Positions 35,928 to 47,640 are shown, numbered from the stretch's first letter. The stretch is DNA of 64,000 bases from Alnus glutinosa (GCF_958979055.1 NC_084890.1:22852149-22916148); one strand, 5' to 3'. Numbers and translations are program-made. Notes: generated from the sequence alone by a model not told the origin.

Positions 35928-37230
35928 AAAATTGCATTTAGCCACTTTCACGTTGCCATGTGTATGGGACCCATACACGTGGCAAACTGTTAAACACGAG
36001 TAAATGGCCACGTGTGCGCGGTGTGATAGATCGGGTTGTTGCGAAATGCACATCTTGCCATATGTCCACCAAATACACGTTGCCACTGTGCCACGTGTCT
36101 CATATATAGAATACGATGCGACACGTCAGACACGTGTAATACACTTCAGCCACGTGGTCTTAATACAAGGGGCACAATCGCCATGTGTATCAAAGTACAC
36201 GTGTCTGACTGTCAGCCACGTGGATTAAATCCACGCCCTTGACAGTCAGCCATGTGAACTAAGATACACGTGGCCGACAGTTAGACACGTGTATCAAAGT
36301 TCACGTGGCTGACCGTCAGTCACGTGGATTTAATCCACGTGGCCGACAGTCAGGCACATGTACTTTGATACACGTGGCGCTCAGATGGCAACGTGGATTC
36401 CAATCCACGTTGCCGACTGTGGCCACCTGGATTAAATACACGTGGCCACAGTCGGTTGTTGGCATTTTGCCACGTGGCCATTTTTATTTTTTATTTTAAG
36501 AGACCGAAAGTATCGCAAAATCCATTTACCCAAAAATATCACAAAAATATTATGACAACATTTAAAATTTACAATTAACACAAAATCAAAATACACTTGT
36601 CAATAATTTGAAGATTATGTACACAAATCAAACTAATAAGCAAATCAAACTACACAACAATAAATTATGTACTAATAAACATGTTTGTTACTAATAAAAT
36701 AAAATTACACAGAATATCTATAAATCTAAATACCGTCTCTACGGATCACGAGCTCCCGTACCAGGCGTATTTTCGCCAACGGGCGATTGTTGCACGAGAG
36801 ATGGTGTAGCGGGCGATGGTGTCTCGATGGGGGAGTGCTGGCTCAACTGCCGTCCAATAAGCGACAACGGACCAATCGTTGTCGCATTACCTGGAAGTAA
36901 TGAAAATAATTAAAATATAGTAATTATATCCAAATTTAAACAAGTAATCAAAACAGTTAAAAATATGTAATTTACACAATATTAATCATACCTGCAGATG
37001 CACTACTAGCAGACGACGTACTACCTCCGTTTGCAGGTGGAGACTACTGAGCACCTGGGCTCACATGTGATACTCCCATGGAGGTGAGCAGAGCCTCTAG
37101 TTATCGCAGGCGCTGCTCTAATGCGTCATTCCTCTGGGTCTGAGCCTGCAGCGATGACTCCATTGTTGCCATCCTGCGATCATGTACAACCCAGTCCCGA
37201 GATGTGCCCTAAGATGATCCCCCTTGTGAG
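35928..37230 (-). mobile_element. Truncated CACTA element next to PMEI-3
   Basis: Begins CACTACAAAAAAAATTGC at 35928 and has a subterminal region (to about 36480) of repeated 'cacgtgg' and 'gaca/ctgtcag' units in both orientations. Further in, minus-strand DNA at about 37000-37230 reads as a fragment with MATMESSLQAQTQRNDALEQ, like the C-terminal coiled coil of Ptta/En/Spm transposases. An in-frame stop follows soon after (RLR*LEALLTSMG), so this copy is dead. The right terminus is missing. It is a plain DNA transposon remnant. Confidence 0.8.
35976..36476. promoter_or_regulatory. Array of fifteen CACGTG (G-box) motifs
   Basis: Perfect CACGTG hexamers start at 35976, 36009, 36092, 36131, 36151, 36198, 36217, 36267, 36286, 36302, 36321, 36336, 36371, 36439 and 36471. 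Most continue as CACGTGG or CACGTGT. They are the subterminal repeats of the CACTA end, presumably transposase-binding sites, but they are also plant G-box/ABRE cores bound by bZIP and bHLH factors. The nearest is about 350 bp upstream of the PMEI-3 ATG. Confidence 0.85.
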
Positions 37231-37734
37231 CGAGCCCGGTATGAGAATAAATATATATGAGAATAAATATGCCACTTGCCAATCAAGACACCTCTCAAAA
37301 TATTTACCAATGACATAAAACATTATCAATAGTCTACAAGTCCTAGTCTTATACTCTCTACAAGATCTTCTATTGGTATAGGTTACCGGGGGAAATTCTC
37401 CGAGCAACAAATTAAAAAAAAAATATATATGTTTTTCTCTCTAAAGTTAAGGATAAATATTGGAATATATAATAAATTAAAGTAATGTTATATGCTACAT
37501 TAATATCTTACAAAATATTTTATTATGTTAATTAAAGTGATAGATCTAATAGTCATTATTTATATATACTACTCATGAACAATTCGTGACAGAGATTCCT
37601 GACAAAGTAACTATTTATGAATAGTACCATATACAAATTACTATTCATGAGCTGCTAGTATTTCCACAAACACTAAAGGGAACAAACCACACCAAGCTGC
37701 ATTTGCTACTGCTCTATCAAATCTTTATTAAGTA
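37231..37734. other. Intergenic stretch, nothing recognised
   Basis: AT-rich, no homology seen. Confidence 0.5.
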
Positions 37735-38298
37735 AAAAATGAATCGGTCCTCTTGTTCATCCAAGTGTATCGTGGTCCTGAGTATCCCAAATCACTAAGG
37801 CAGTAGTGGTCCAGTACATTCTTGAAATCTTCCATTTGGCCCTAAGGACGTCGAGCCCCACCCAATTTTTCAGACGACTCCAAAATTTCATTAAAACCAC
37901 CTACACAAAACCACGCCATAGGCTCAAGCCTGCATAGATGGTGCAATAAATTCCACGCTTCCTTCCTCTTCCTAGTCTCCGAATGCCCATAAATTTTCAC
38001 GCCTCTACATGATCAGTAGACAGTATTGTAGCATTGATATGCCACCTACTATAATTTTGTATATTCACTGACAAATCATTTGTCCAAAGAAGAGCCAAAC
38101 TACCCTTCTTCCAACACAGTCCATAGCAAAAACATTAGTGAATCCCAATTTATTTTTTATGTTATCAAATCGATGTTGCCTTAATTTGGTTTCCATTAAG
38201 AAAACTATTTTGGGTCGCTTCTCCTTTATCATTCGGTAAAGGTCATGAACTGACTAAGGATTCCCAAGCCCCTGGCTGTTCCAACTTAAGATACTCAT
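37735..38298 (-). pseudogene. LINE (L1-type) endonuclease domain fragment
   Basis: From ATG at 38298 the minus strand reads MSILSWNSQGLGNP, a stop, then SVHDLYRMIKEKRPKIVFLM-ETK, the standard start of plant L1 ORF2 APE endonucleases. Near 37750-37800, LSDLGYSGPRYTW matches a later endonuclease motif. Several stops and frame changes lie between, and no RT follows, so it is an orphaned and decayed 5' piece of ORF2. It differs from the LINE at 13.6-16.5 kb, which lacks this part. Confidence 0.8.
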
Positions 38299-38522
38299 CG
38301 GAACTAGTGGGATTGTGAAACGGTCTGGTGGATTTGAAACTTGATTGTATGGAGATGTGTATGAGAAATGCGATTTCTCCAACTCAGGTACAACTCTTAT
38401 CCAACAACTTTCTTTAAAATAAACTATTGGATATGTAGGACCTCAAATGTAATAAAACAGATCCAATGGTTGATTTGAAAAAATGTTGGATGAGAGAGTT
38501 AGATAAGAATTGGAGAAGTAAC

Positions 38523-38668
<146 letters not shown>

Positions 38669-38819
38669 GCGTCAACATAGTAAAATATTTTTGAGATATT
38701 AGTGTAGTATACAACATTTTTCAATAAATTAATCTTTAAGTTCCATATATATGTTAAAATATAGGATCCCATTTATGGGATAATTAGGCTAGATGGAGAC
38801 AATAGAAATAGGGTAGATA

Positions 38820-38945
38820 GAAATAATATCAAAAAGAGATGTTACACATCATTCTCTTGTACATTTCCTTTACATACCTATGGTAGATTTGCAAATCTGT
38901 TATATGGGCATATATAATAAATGTACAAGAAAATGAAACCAAGCG
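38820..38945. mobile_element. Possible palindromic MITE
   Basis: 'cattctcttgtacatttcc' at the left is mirrored by 'aatgtacaagaaaatg' at the right, similar in design to the element at 25834. Confidence 0.4.
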
Positions 38946-39120
38946 TTTCTCAATATCTAATTATATTAAATCTAATTGAGATATGATACGTCTACAACTT
39001 CTATACAACTTGTGTACAATTTCAACAAACTTTTTTTTAAAATAACCATTGGATATGTAAAACCCACATGTAAGAAAATAGATCCAATGTTTCGTTTAAA
39101 AAAAGAAAAGAAAAAAAAAA

Positions 39121-39318
39121 AGTAATGTTTATTGCACAACTCTTACACACAACTTTTGCACAACTCCAACAACTTTTTGTTAAGATCAATTATTGAATAT
39201 TTATGGCACACATGTAGGAAAACAAATCTAATGGCTGATCATAAAAAAATAAAAAATAAATAAATAAAAAGTTAGAATTGTGCAAAAGTTGTTTAAGAGT
39301 TGTGTAAGAAACATTACT
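39121..39318. mobile_element. MITE with AGTAATGTTT ends (198 bp)
   Basis: AGTAATGTTTATTGCACAAC at the left is mirrored by the right end (GTTGTGTAAGAAACATTACT) for about 45 bp with few mismatches. No coding capacity. Confidence 0.75.
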
Positions 39319-39410
39319 CTTAAAAAAAAAAGTTGTTAAGAGTTGTACAAAAATTGTAAATACATCATATTTCAATCTAATTACCTAAAAGATAGGAGAC
39401 GATATGTAAG

Positions 39411-39582
39411 AGTAATGTTTCCTGAACAACAAATGTATATACTTTGTCCAACAACGCTAACGTAGAAATGATTTTCATAATAAAAAAATAGTTTTGTTTC
39501 ATGCACCAAAAAAATAAATAAATAAATCATTTCCATGTCAGTATTGTTGTACAAAATGTGTATATTTGTTGTGCAGAAACCC
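39411..39582. mobile_element. Second AGTAATGTTT-type MITE
   Basis: The left arm 'gaacaacaaatgtatatac' pairs with the right arm 'tgtatatttgttgtgc'. A third, more worn relative seems to lie at 38990-39360 around the previous one. Confidence 0.55.
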
Positions 39583-39599
39583 AATGATTTGAATTCAAT

Positions 39600-41100
39600 T
39601 AAATCTAATAATAATCATATATCCTATTGGGATACACTAAATATGGAAATTCACATTTACATTCATTAATGAAACTTTTTGGAAAAAAAAAAAAAAAAAA
39701 AAGGCTCCGTCATTACATTTTGTCATTTTGATATAAGGTATATCAGCGTCTTTGTAACATTTTGGGCCAAGCCGTCAAATTTAGTTAATAACTTCATTAA
39801 TATGTTTTTCTCCTCGTGTTCTTCTTAAAAAGGGATAACATAATTCTTTTTAAAAAAAAAAAATGGAGAAATGTATTTTTAGTCTATCTAGTTTGCAATT
39901 TTGACAATAGCTATCTAAATTTTAAAAAATAATTATCTCCTACTCCCTCAGGTAAGTTAAAAAAAAAAAAAAAACATATAAATCAATGCAGTTAGAAAAG
40001 TTGGCAAAATTCATTAATGTTCCAAAAAACCAACACCAATCAAAGTGTAACACTTGTTACTTATAATAAAAATAAAAAATAAATTACTGAAAAATGTTAA
40101 AATATATTAAAAACCAAATATAAAATATGTATTAAAAAATGTAAACAAAAACAAAAACAAAATGTTCTCAACTCTAGTGCACGATTTAGTTGCCAAAATT
40201 TATCGAAAATGCAAAGAAAAACCGGATAGAATGAATGAATGAATGAAATTTTTACTGAGACACTTCTGATTGGGACCGGAGTCCTCACAATCGGGTTTGA
40301 AGGAACTTTAAATGACAAAATGAAGGGGGTTTCTCCACAAGGTAGAATTTAATGATATTTTTTGGTTGATCTTCATAAATTTCAGCAACTAAAGCAAGTA
40401 ATGTAGTTGAGAATATATATATATATATATGTAGATATATATTGTCTTTAACAGTTTTAGTTTTTTTTATTATTATTATTGTAAATGACGCATGTCACAT
40501 TTGGATTGGTACTGATGTGGCACATTAGCAGTCTTTATCAACTTTTCTAACGGCATGGATGAATTTGGGTTTTTTTTTTTTTTTTTGGCTTACCTATAGA
40601 GTGATTAATCACTTTTTAAAACTCAATGAGTTATTTATCAAAACTTCAAAACCACATGAATCAAAAATGAATTTATCTCTTAAAAAAAAAAAAAAATTGG
40701 AGGGATAGAATATATTTTAGCCTGCTGAACTATCACCACTTTTTTATTTATACTTCCATGAAAGAAAATATAAACCTAAAAGATATTAAAGATAAAATGC
40801 AGAAATAATAGAAAATAGAGACAATGAATTTTAGATAGTTCGGTCTATGACCTACGTTCATAGAATAAAGCCTAAATGACTATATTATACTTTTATTCCT
40901 TTGATTGTTTTATAATACAAAATGCTCCTATTTATAGGAGAATTGAGATATGTAAGAATGGTAATCATTATCATCAAACCTAATTACAATCAACCTTATA
41001 AAAGGGAAGTAACATACAATATCAATATAATATATTTCTTTTCAATATAGGAAATATATTCTCTAACATTCCAAACTTTAAAAAATGACATCAAAAGCTT
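39600..41100. other. Intergenic stretch, nothing recognised
   Basis: AT-rich with several poly-A/T runs and a short (TA)n near 40413. No gene found. Confidence 0.5.
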
Positions 41101-41106
41101 CATACT

Positions 41107-41423
41107 CACTACAAGAAATTTCATCATTAGCGACCACATTATTAGCGGCCAGCGCATAGTGGCCGCTAATGATCATATTATTAGCGGCCAAATACAAGTG
41201 GCCGCTAATAGTTGCCGCTATTTATTAAACTATTAGCGGCCACTTAATTGTGGCCTCTAAAAATGGACGCTAATACACAAAATATTAATATTAGAGTCGA
41301 AATTCGGGTCGCCGCTAATAACTTGGCGGGGAGTTATTAACCGCTAATAATCGCATAACTGTCTAAGTCGGTTGCGATTATCGATTTTCATGAGTAGGCA
41401 AAAGCAGTTAATAACCGCTAACC

Positions 41424-41440
<17 letters not shown>
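41107..41440. mobile_element. CACTA terminus with 'attagcggcc' repeats
   Basis: Starts CACTACAAGAAATTTCATC, a canonical CACTA terminus, followed by subterminal repeats ATTAGCGGCC(A)C in both orientations (41125-41345). No matching right terminus is found. Confidence 0.75.
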
Positions 41441-41465
<25 letters not shown>

Positions 41466-42169
41466 TATTTTTAAAAAATAAAAATAAGTAATATTTGAGT
41501 AGGATTTCTATCTTTCTATTAGTCACTTCTCATTCAAATCCACCGCATAGTAAAAGATGTAATATCTTCATGTTATGAATGAAATTAGTACGATTTCTCA
41601 AAAAAGAAAAGGGGGAGGAAGAAAAAAAAGAAAAGGGGGAGGAAGAAAAAGAAGAAGAAGAAAGATGTATATCTTTTGTACTCATATCCCTCAACAGCTC
41701 GTTGCATTTCCTAGCCTTGAACCATATATCAACCACAAAGGTGGCTATGCCTTTTATGAGTTAGAACTTAGAGATGACAACAAAAAGCACTTTAATAAGC
41801 TTTTATGAGACTCTATTGACATTATATTTAAGAGCACATAAATCAACATGATGCTTATAATCATTTTGAAGCTTAAATTTTAAAACCATGGGCATAATTA
41901 TGTTGACACAAAGAACTGCTCAACCCCTGTTATCAATATCATCTTGTACCTCATTTTATGGTTAAACAACTCCATTTAAGTGCGAGAAACTTTTGAAAAA
42001 TGATTAGCTAATAACCGGCCTTCAATAACCGTATAATCGCCGGTTACGGTTGCGATTACTTAAAAATAATATCCGCTAAAGTGATTGAGGTTTAGAGAGA
42101 ATAATAGCAACCACAATTACTTGTACACTCCTACTATTACCGCTTGTGAAATTAGTCATCCCATTAACA
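41441..42169. other. Intergenic stretch
   Basis: Contains a (TA)n run at its start, a purine-rich GAAAAAG/GGAGGAA tract (41597-41665) and a 'gataatcgccggttacgg'-like stretch. No gene recognised; the short open frames are low-complexity. Confidence 0.5.
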
Positions 42170-43350
42170 CAAGTGCATACTCTCAAGTATCACTTTAAAG
42201 CAAATACTTGAAATGGGTTTAGCCTTTTAAATGCAAATTTGACTCTTTTTTTTTCTTTTTTTCTTTTTCATCTTAGACTCTTTATTTAATGTTCTTTAAT
42301 ACATTCCATTTGAAACATTCACAAACCACAAAATAAATATATACATACTAAATTTATTTTTTAAAAATAAATAAATAGATTAACATGAGCCACCCTCGAA
42401 TTCGACTGCCCTCAATCAATTAGGGGTAGTCCAGCCACTCTCCCCACCCCCAACACGCTTAGGGGAGGCAAGCCACTTCTTTTTTTTTATTTTTGTGACT
42501 AGCTAGTGGTAGTTGGTGTGGGCAACATGTAAATGAGTAGTAGTTGATGGGGTTACGTGTATCGAATCCATTTTTTTGTTATTGTTTTATTCTAGCTTTT
42601 ATTTTTATTTTTATCTAACAAGTACAATTGTATTTTCATACATCTGATGCGGGGTATAGTGGTGATTAGGAAATATCAAAACTGGGTATATCTAGGTCAC
42701 ACGAATTGAGGGCCAACTAACTTAACATATCTAGCTAGGTATATGTAGGTCAAATGCTAACAAATGGGGTAACCTAAAACTATTGCTTAGTTTGATCAGA
42801 GAGTCAATTAATTGTCTTTTTTTAAAGTTTGAGGGTGTTAGCAGATAAATATTTAATAAAAAAAAAACCTTGTTAAAACCTTAAACTTATAAAAACCTAT
42901 ATATATATTTCATCACATATATTACGACCCACGGTCCACGTACATCATCCCAAATATTATCCTAGGGACAAACGTACGTGTTACACAAACGTGTTAACAA
43001 GCTAATCCATCGCTATTATAACTAGGAAACAAAAGTGCATGTGGGGGCAAGACTTGTTGATCAGTCGAAGGTATTATTCTTTTAAAAAGTATATATGCAG
43101 AAGATGGAGGTGATCGAGTCGATCTTTTTCCAACCTATTGCATTAAAACATGTATATTATATTTCACTGTCTCTTCTTCTCGAACTAGAATTTTGTACCA
43201 TGCATCATAAATGATGATGATGTCAAAACAAAACAAAAAGATATAGAAATGGCCGGCACAACCGGCCTCCATAATACTACTTTGGTACTGTACGTTTCAG
43301 ATACCAACATTTATTCATGGAATTGAAATTAAAGACAACTACAGTAGTGA

Positions 43351-43872
43351 TCAGAAAAGGAGGTGCAGAATGGTCTTTACGACAGTTGTAAACTTGGACA
43401 GCATTGTGTTGCTTTCATCCAACTCTGGTATTTCAAAAGTGCTACAACGGAGTGCATCCTTATTAAGAAGATCCACTGCTTCGTATGCCTCGTCATACTT
43501 CCCCTCGTCGAAAGATTGGAGACCTTGATCCTTAATCTGGTTCACGCTCGTGTTATAACCATAGAAGCAAGCTGAGAGCTCCGACCATGGCTTGAAGGCA
43601 GTTGCATTCTGCAACAAATTATAGGCCAATCCTGCAGAGTCGTTTCCTTTGGTTGCGCTCAACTCCAAGGCAATCCTTGAAAGCCCCTTTAGATCTGCGC
43701 TTAAACTACGAGGATCCGACTCCAAAGTTGAGGTGCACACATCGGGAAACTCCGTGCCGGCGCAAGTTTTGGTTATGAGGGGCTTGCCTGTCTCATCGGC
43801 GGCTGTTGAGGTCACTGCAATAATTGAGATCACAAGGAGAGGAAGAGAAACACCAAGTAGTTTAATGCCCAT
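43351..43872 (-). CDS. PMEI-4: secreted invertase/pectin methylesterase inhibitor-like protein
   Basis: A 173-residue intronless protein starting at the ATG of MGIKLLG (43870-43872); four codons upstream in the same frame begin with TTG and are not the start. Signal peptide about 1-24, cysteines 37, 46, 102, 143. It differs from PMEI-1 by 16 residues, only two of them (I10L, K28T) in the first 86 residues. The rest cluster after residue 86, with eight replacements and no silent change between residues 87 and 111. The stop is TGA instead of TAA. The promoter core and 3' motif are kept. A four-base insertion in the 3' motif makes a GGCCGG...CCGGCC hairpin at 43252-43268. Confidence 0.92.
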   Translation of the reverse strand: MGIKLLGVSLPLLVISIIAVTSTAADETGKPLITKTCAGTEFPDVCTSTLESDPRSLSADLKGLSRIALELSATKGNDSAGLAYNLLQNATAFKPWSELSACFYGYNTSVNQIKDQGLQSFDEGKYDEAYEAVDLLNKDALRCSTFEIPELDESNTMLSKFTTVVKTILHLLF

Positions 43873-43930
43873 TTTGGAAGACAAAATATATGGAAGAGCT
43901 AGCTTATTGCAACCAAGTTTCTTTGCCCAT

Positions 43931-43981
43931 TCTTTTATACTATGAATATGAACTCATTGCGGCAGCCGGCCTGCTTTGACC
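43931..43981 (-). promoter_or_regulatory. PMEI-4 promoter block
   Basis: TATA box (43931-43939, minus strand) and TTGACC on the plus strand at 43976-43981, as in PMEI-1. Confidence 0.7.
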
Positions 43982-44745
43982 AAATTTGTCATCAGTTTTT
44001 TTGGGTCAATTACGTACGTTAGCAAAATAAATCAAATGCTAATTTAATAATGTAAATAAGCAGCAGAAGTCATGCTTTACTCAAACGAATATGATGAAAC
44101 CTTATTAGCAATAATTAGTATTAATTCTGAAAAAAAAAAAAAAAAAGAATTTTAGAGAGATTCTTCTTATCTATGCCTTGAATGTCGTACTGATAGACTA
44201 CACATGTGATTTATTTATAGGCCAGATTATGGACCCTTTCGGTCAAAACTGATCAAAGTGATGATTGATTTTTCTCTTCCCATCAAGGAGTAAAATTAGC
44301 ATGATATCAGTAAATGGATTCCCCATTATCTCCCATATATGATCAGTCTGAATGTAATAAGTCATATTACCATAATTAGTGATGTGCCATTAAAAACATA
44401 TATATGGAATTTCTTATAAATTATACATAGAAGGACAAGAATAACAGCCGTTATTCGTCCGTTTTTTCAAGGATTAAGATTTTCTTCAACTTATTGTAGT
44501 CAAGTTTTTCAAATCTTGACTTGGAATTTGATGGTTGAAATTTTGTGATATTAGGTTATAACCAACTATCTGTTTTAACAACTCAGCAGTTATAATATGC
44601 TAAAATTTTAACCTTTAAAGAAATCAAATTAATTAATATATTGAGAATAGAATACCCTAACTTTAAAAATTAACATCTTAGCTCCCATAGTTGATAGTAC
44701 CACTGCACCACGTGTGAAATTAGACACTTTATTAGCATTTGTCAT

Positions 44746-45153
44746 CAGTGGCGCCCCTGCCCGCCCCCCTAAATGTCTAAAAAAAAAAAAATTATGTAAT
44801 TTTTTAACCCAAACTCTATTCTATCCCTACAAGGCTACAAACCCCTACAAATTAAATCAAAACATTCATTCTCCTGTATTTGCTTCAAAAAAAAAATATT
44901 CAAGACAATTTAGCCTAGCCCCAGCCCAACGGCAATATCACCCTTAAAAAATAGAAGTTACCCTCAATTTTGGGCTGATATTGAACTAAGAAAACCCAAC
45001 CCAAAACTAAGAAAACTCAACCCAAAACCAAAATTAGACACCATGAATAATATAAAAATATAATCTATAAATAGAACAAAAAAAAATATTTATCATTATA
45101 TTTTACTATTTTAATTCCGCCTCTTCTAAGATAGATTCATAGCTCCGCCACTG
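44746..45153. mobile_element. Non-autonomous hAT element (408 bp)
   Basis: The ends CAGTGGCG and ...CTCCGCCACTG resemble those of the 12676-16857 element. An 8 bp target duplication TTTGTCAT lies at 44738-44745 and 45154-45161. The inverted paralogous block has the single uninterrupted site at 17626-17633, so the insertion came after the duplication. It has no coding capacity. Confidence 0.9.
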
Positions 45154-45318
45154 TTTGTCATCAAAATAGATGAAAAAATGTCACGTGCTTCACACACGAC
45201 CTCTTTTGCATATTTTTTCTAAAGTGCCCATTCTTTTTAATAAGAAAAGAAATAAAAAATAAAAATAAAAATAAAAATTTAGATAAACGAATTTATAAGT
45301 TAACTTAATTTCTTGTAG

Positions 45319-45500
45319 AGATATGATTCTCCACCACCTAAATATACAACTTTTCACCACCTTATCTATATGGCAAGGTGGTCCCCTACTAACTTTAGAT
45401 TTTTTTTATTTTTAAAAAATAAAATAAAGTGGGGGACCACCTTGCTACATAGACAAGGTGGTAAAAAGTTGTATATTTAGGTGGTGAAGAATCATTTCTC
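45319..45500. mobile_element. Mutator-like MITE (182 bp)
   Basis: Long TIRs start GAGATATGATTCTCCACC and, from the right end, GAGAAATGATTCTTCACC, and extend about 45 bp. The exact 9 bp target duplication TTTCTTGTA is at 45310-45318 and 45501-45509. The empty paralogous site is at 17473-17481. It shares the GAGAAATG start with the MITE at 17986. Confidence 0.93.
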
Positions 45501-45940
45501 TTTCTTGTATTCACATTGTATTTAACACGTGTGTGGATGAAATTTTCGGGTTGAAAATGTGGCATGGTTTTAATTATTAATTAATTGATTTAGGCCACCT
45601 TTGACGACAAATGCGCGCAAGATCCTTAATTAGTCAAAACGAAATTGTTGTTGGAGAGTATATGTGCTTCCAGACCGCGTTAGGCGAAAATACACTCAAA
45701 ATGCTTTGCATTGTAGTCAAAATCAAATGGTCAAATTATCTCCCCTCATGGCAATAAAACTCCAAAGACTTTTAAGGTTAGCATCGATCTTACGTTTAGC
45801 CCCCCCCCCCCCACTTTTTTTTTTTCTTTTTTTCTTTTTCTTTTTCTTTTCTTTTTTTTTTAAAAAAAAAAGGAATTTATTCCAAAAATAAGATTTAGAA
45901 CAAAGATCAAAACAATGAGCAATTCAAATGTTAGTCAAAT

Positions 45941-46644
45941 GGTTACAAATTCATATTTCATCAAAAAAAAATTTCAAATTCAATGTTTGTTAGGTAAAAA
46001 ATGCCCATAAATAGAAGTTCAATAATTTGGTTTTGGGATCTCAGTAGATGCTCGATCGACCGAGAATGTTGCATTAACTAAGTCTACATACAAAAATTCG
46101 AGACACTCGGTATATGACTCAATCGATGCTCAATCATCCAAGCGTGGCTCATTGAGGTTTTTAGGATTTTTTTTCACTTTAAAAATTAATTAAGGTTTTT
46201 TTGAAATAAAAAGCGGCACGATCGATCGAGGTGCAACAAGGTATTTTTGTCTCTTATTTTCAGGGCTGATATCCTATTTTCTATTTAAGGTCAATAAGGA
46301 CAGCTTAACCACCCAATATGTTGATTTATCAGTTTTCTATCAATAAGATGACTCCATGGAGAGTTTTTCTTTTGTTTCCCTACAAATCACTGATTCTTCT
46401 TGGTTTGTGGAAGAGTTATACGCTTTGTGATTGTTAAATCTGTGAACCACTACACCATGGTGCATCACTCAGCCACTACGAATCACTTAGAGGTAGTCTG
46501 ACCACCACCCCCAACACCTTGGGGTGGTTAACCACCCATTCTTGTTTCTTTTTTTATTAAATTTTTTAACTATGTAGATATTTAAGTAAATTTAGTTTTT
46601 AAACTAATGGTATTTTTGTCATTTCACGTTCAAAGTAATTAGTA
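45941..46644. other. Intergenic stretch
   Basis: Contains 'ctcgatcgaccgag' type palindromes (46048-46065, 46220-46235) and a weak copy of the 'gcca..tagtctgaccaccaccccc' repeat near 46490. No gene recognised. Confidence 0.45.
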
Positions 46645-47353
46645 TAGGGGTGTGCAGATTCCACCCGTACCCGCGAATCTGCCCCGCCCCGCCCCGCACC
46701 AACCCGCCCCACCAATAACAGATAAAAGACATTTTTAGAAAAGTGCGGATCCTAAATATGCCAACCCATGATTTATGGAGCGGGTTGCGGTATTAAATTT
46801 TTTCTCACCCGCCTCGCCCCGCATCCCTTTATATTCATACCATCAAATTTTCTCCAAAAAAAAATTATAAGAGTCACGACTAGGAGTGTGCCTTTGATTT
46901 CATCAAATTTTTCCCAAAAAAATTATAAGAGTCACGATTAATTGCCTAGATTGTGTACCTTTGATTTCATTTAATACAGTTTTGAGATGGACAGTTCTGC
47001 ACTATCCATTTCATCTCTATTCTTATTCCATTCTCATATACACTTCCATCTCTACATTCTCACATACACATACCCATTCAATTTACAATCAAAGAAAAAA
47101 AAATAAAAAAGTTCTTTACAGTTGGGTTTTGAACTGGGTTAGCAAGATTATGAATTATTTTTCTGGTTTTGGGCCCAAGGAAAAAAAAAAAGAAAAAGAA
47201 TACCTGAACCCGCATGAACCCGTCCCGATCCGTGTTACCTGAGGCCTAGCGGGTTGACCATTCACTATGCAGGTTGCGGATTTCGATTTTCAAACCCGTT
47301 TACTGCAAGACGGGTTGTGGAAAATATGCAAATCCGGCCCGCGCCCACCCCTA
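46645..47353. mobile_element. hAT-like non-autonomous element (709 bp)
   Basis: The ends TAGGGGTGTGC and GCGCCCACCCCTA are inverted repeats with a few mismatches. The flanking octamers AATTAGTA and AGTAAGTA match at six of eight positions. The two ends carry 'cccgc/gcggg' modules and the middle is AT-rich. Confidence 0.65.
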
Positions 47354-47467
47354 AGTAAGTATATGCATGTCATGTGTGTTTTTTTTTCTGTCTAATTTAA
47401 CGTGCTTGTGTAATGGAAAGGCTTTTTTGCCAATGATTGGTAGTTAAAAAGGGTTAAGTGTGACAAC

Positions 47468-47640
47468 TAGGGGTGGGCACGGGTCGCATATTGGCCATTT
47501 TGGCTACCGGACCCACATGCTGCGGGTTTTAAAAATCCTACCCGAAGCCCGACTATAGTAAACAATATCCACCGAGTCTCGGGTACTGTGGGGGCGGGTA
47601 TTATTTGTCTACTATATAGGGTTGTATTCGAACAAACTTG
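47468..47640. mobile_element. Left end of another TAGGGGTGGGC hAT element
   Basis: Starts TAGGGGTGGGCACGGGTC and has 'cgggtact' modules. No right end is seen, and it runs into a further TAGGGTTGTA sequence at about 47617. Confidence 0.45.

Larger units (their letters stand above)
42170..45940 (-). repeat. Segmental duplication block with PMEI-4 (inverted)
   Basis: Inverted counterpart of 17140-19990. It is longer because of insertions at 44746-45153 and 45319-45500 and a longer pyrimidine tract at 45800-45870. Confidence 0.88.

Noticed and set aside
36000-36500. CRISPR-like array of repeats
   Set aside because: The repeats are short, irregular and in both orientations at a CACTA end in a plant genome; no cas genes.
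41575-41808. Lys/Arg-rich open frame
   Set aside because: Created by a purine-rich simple tract; no homology.
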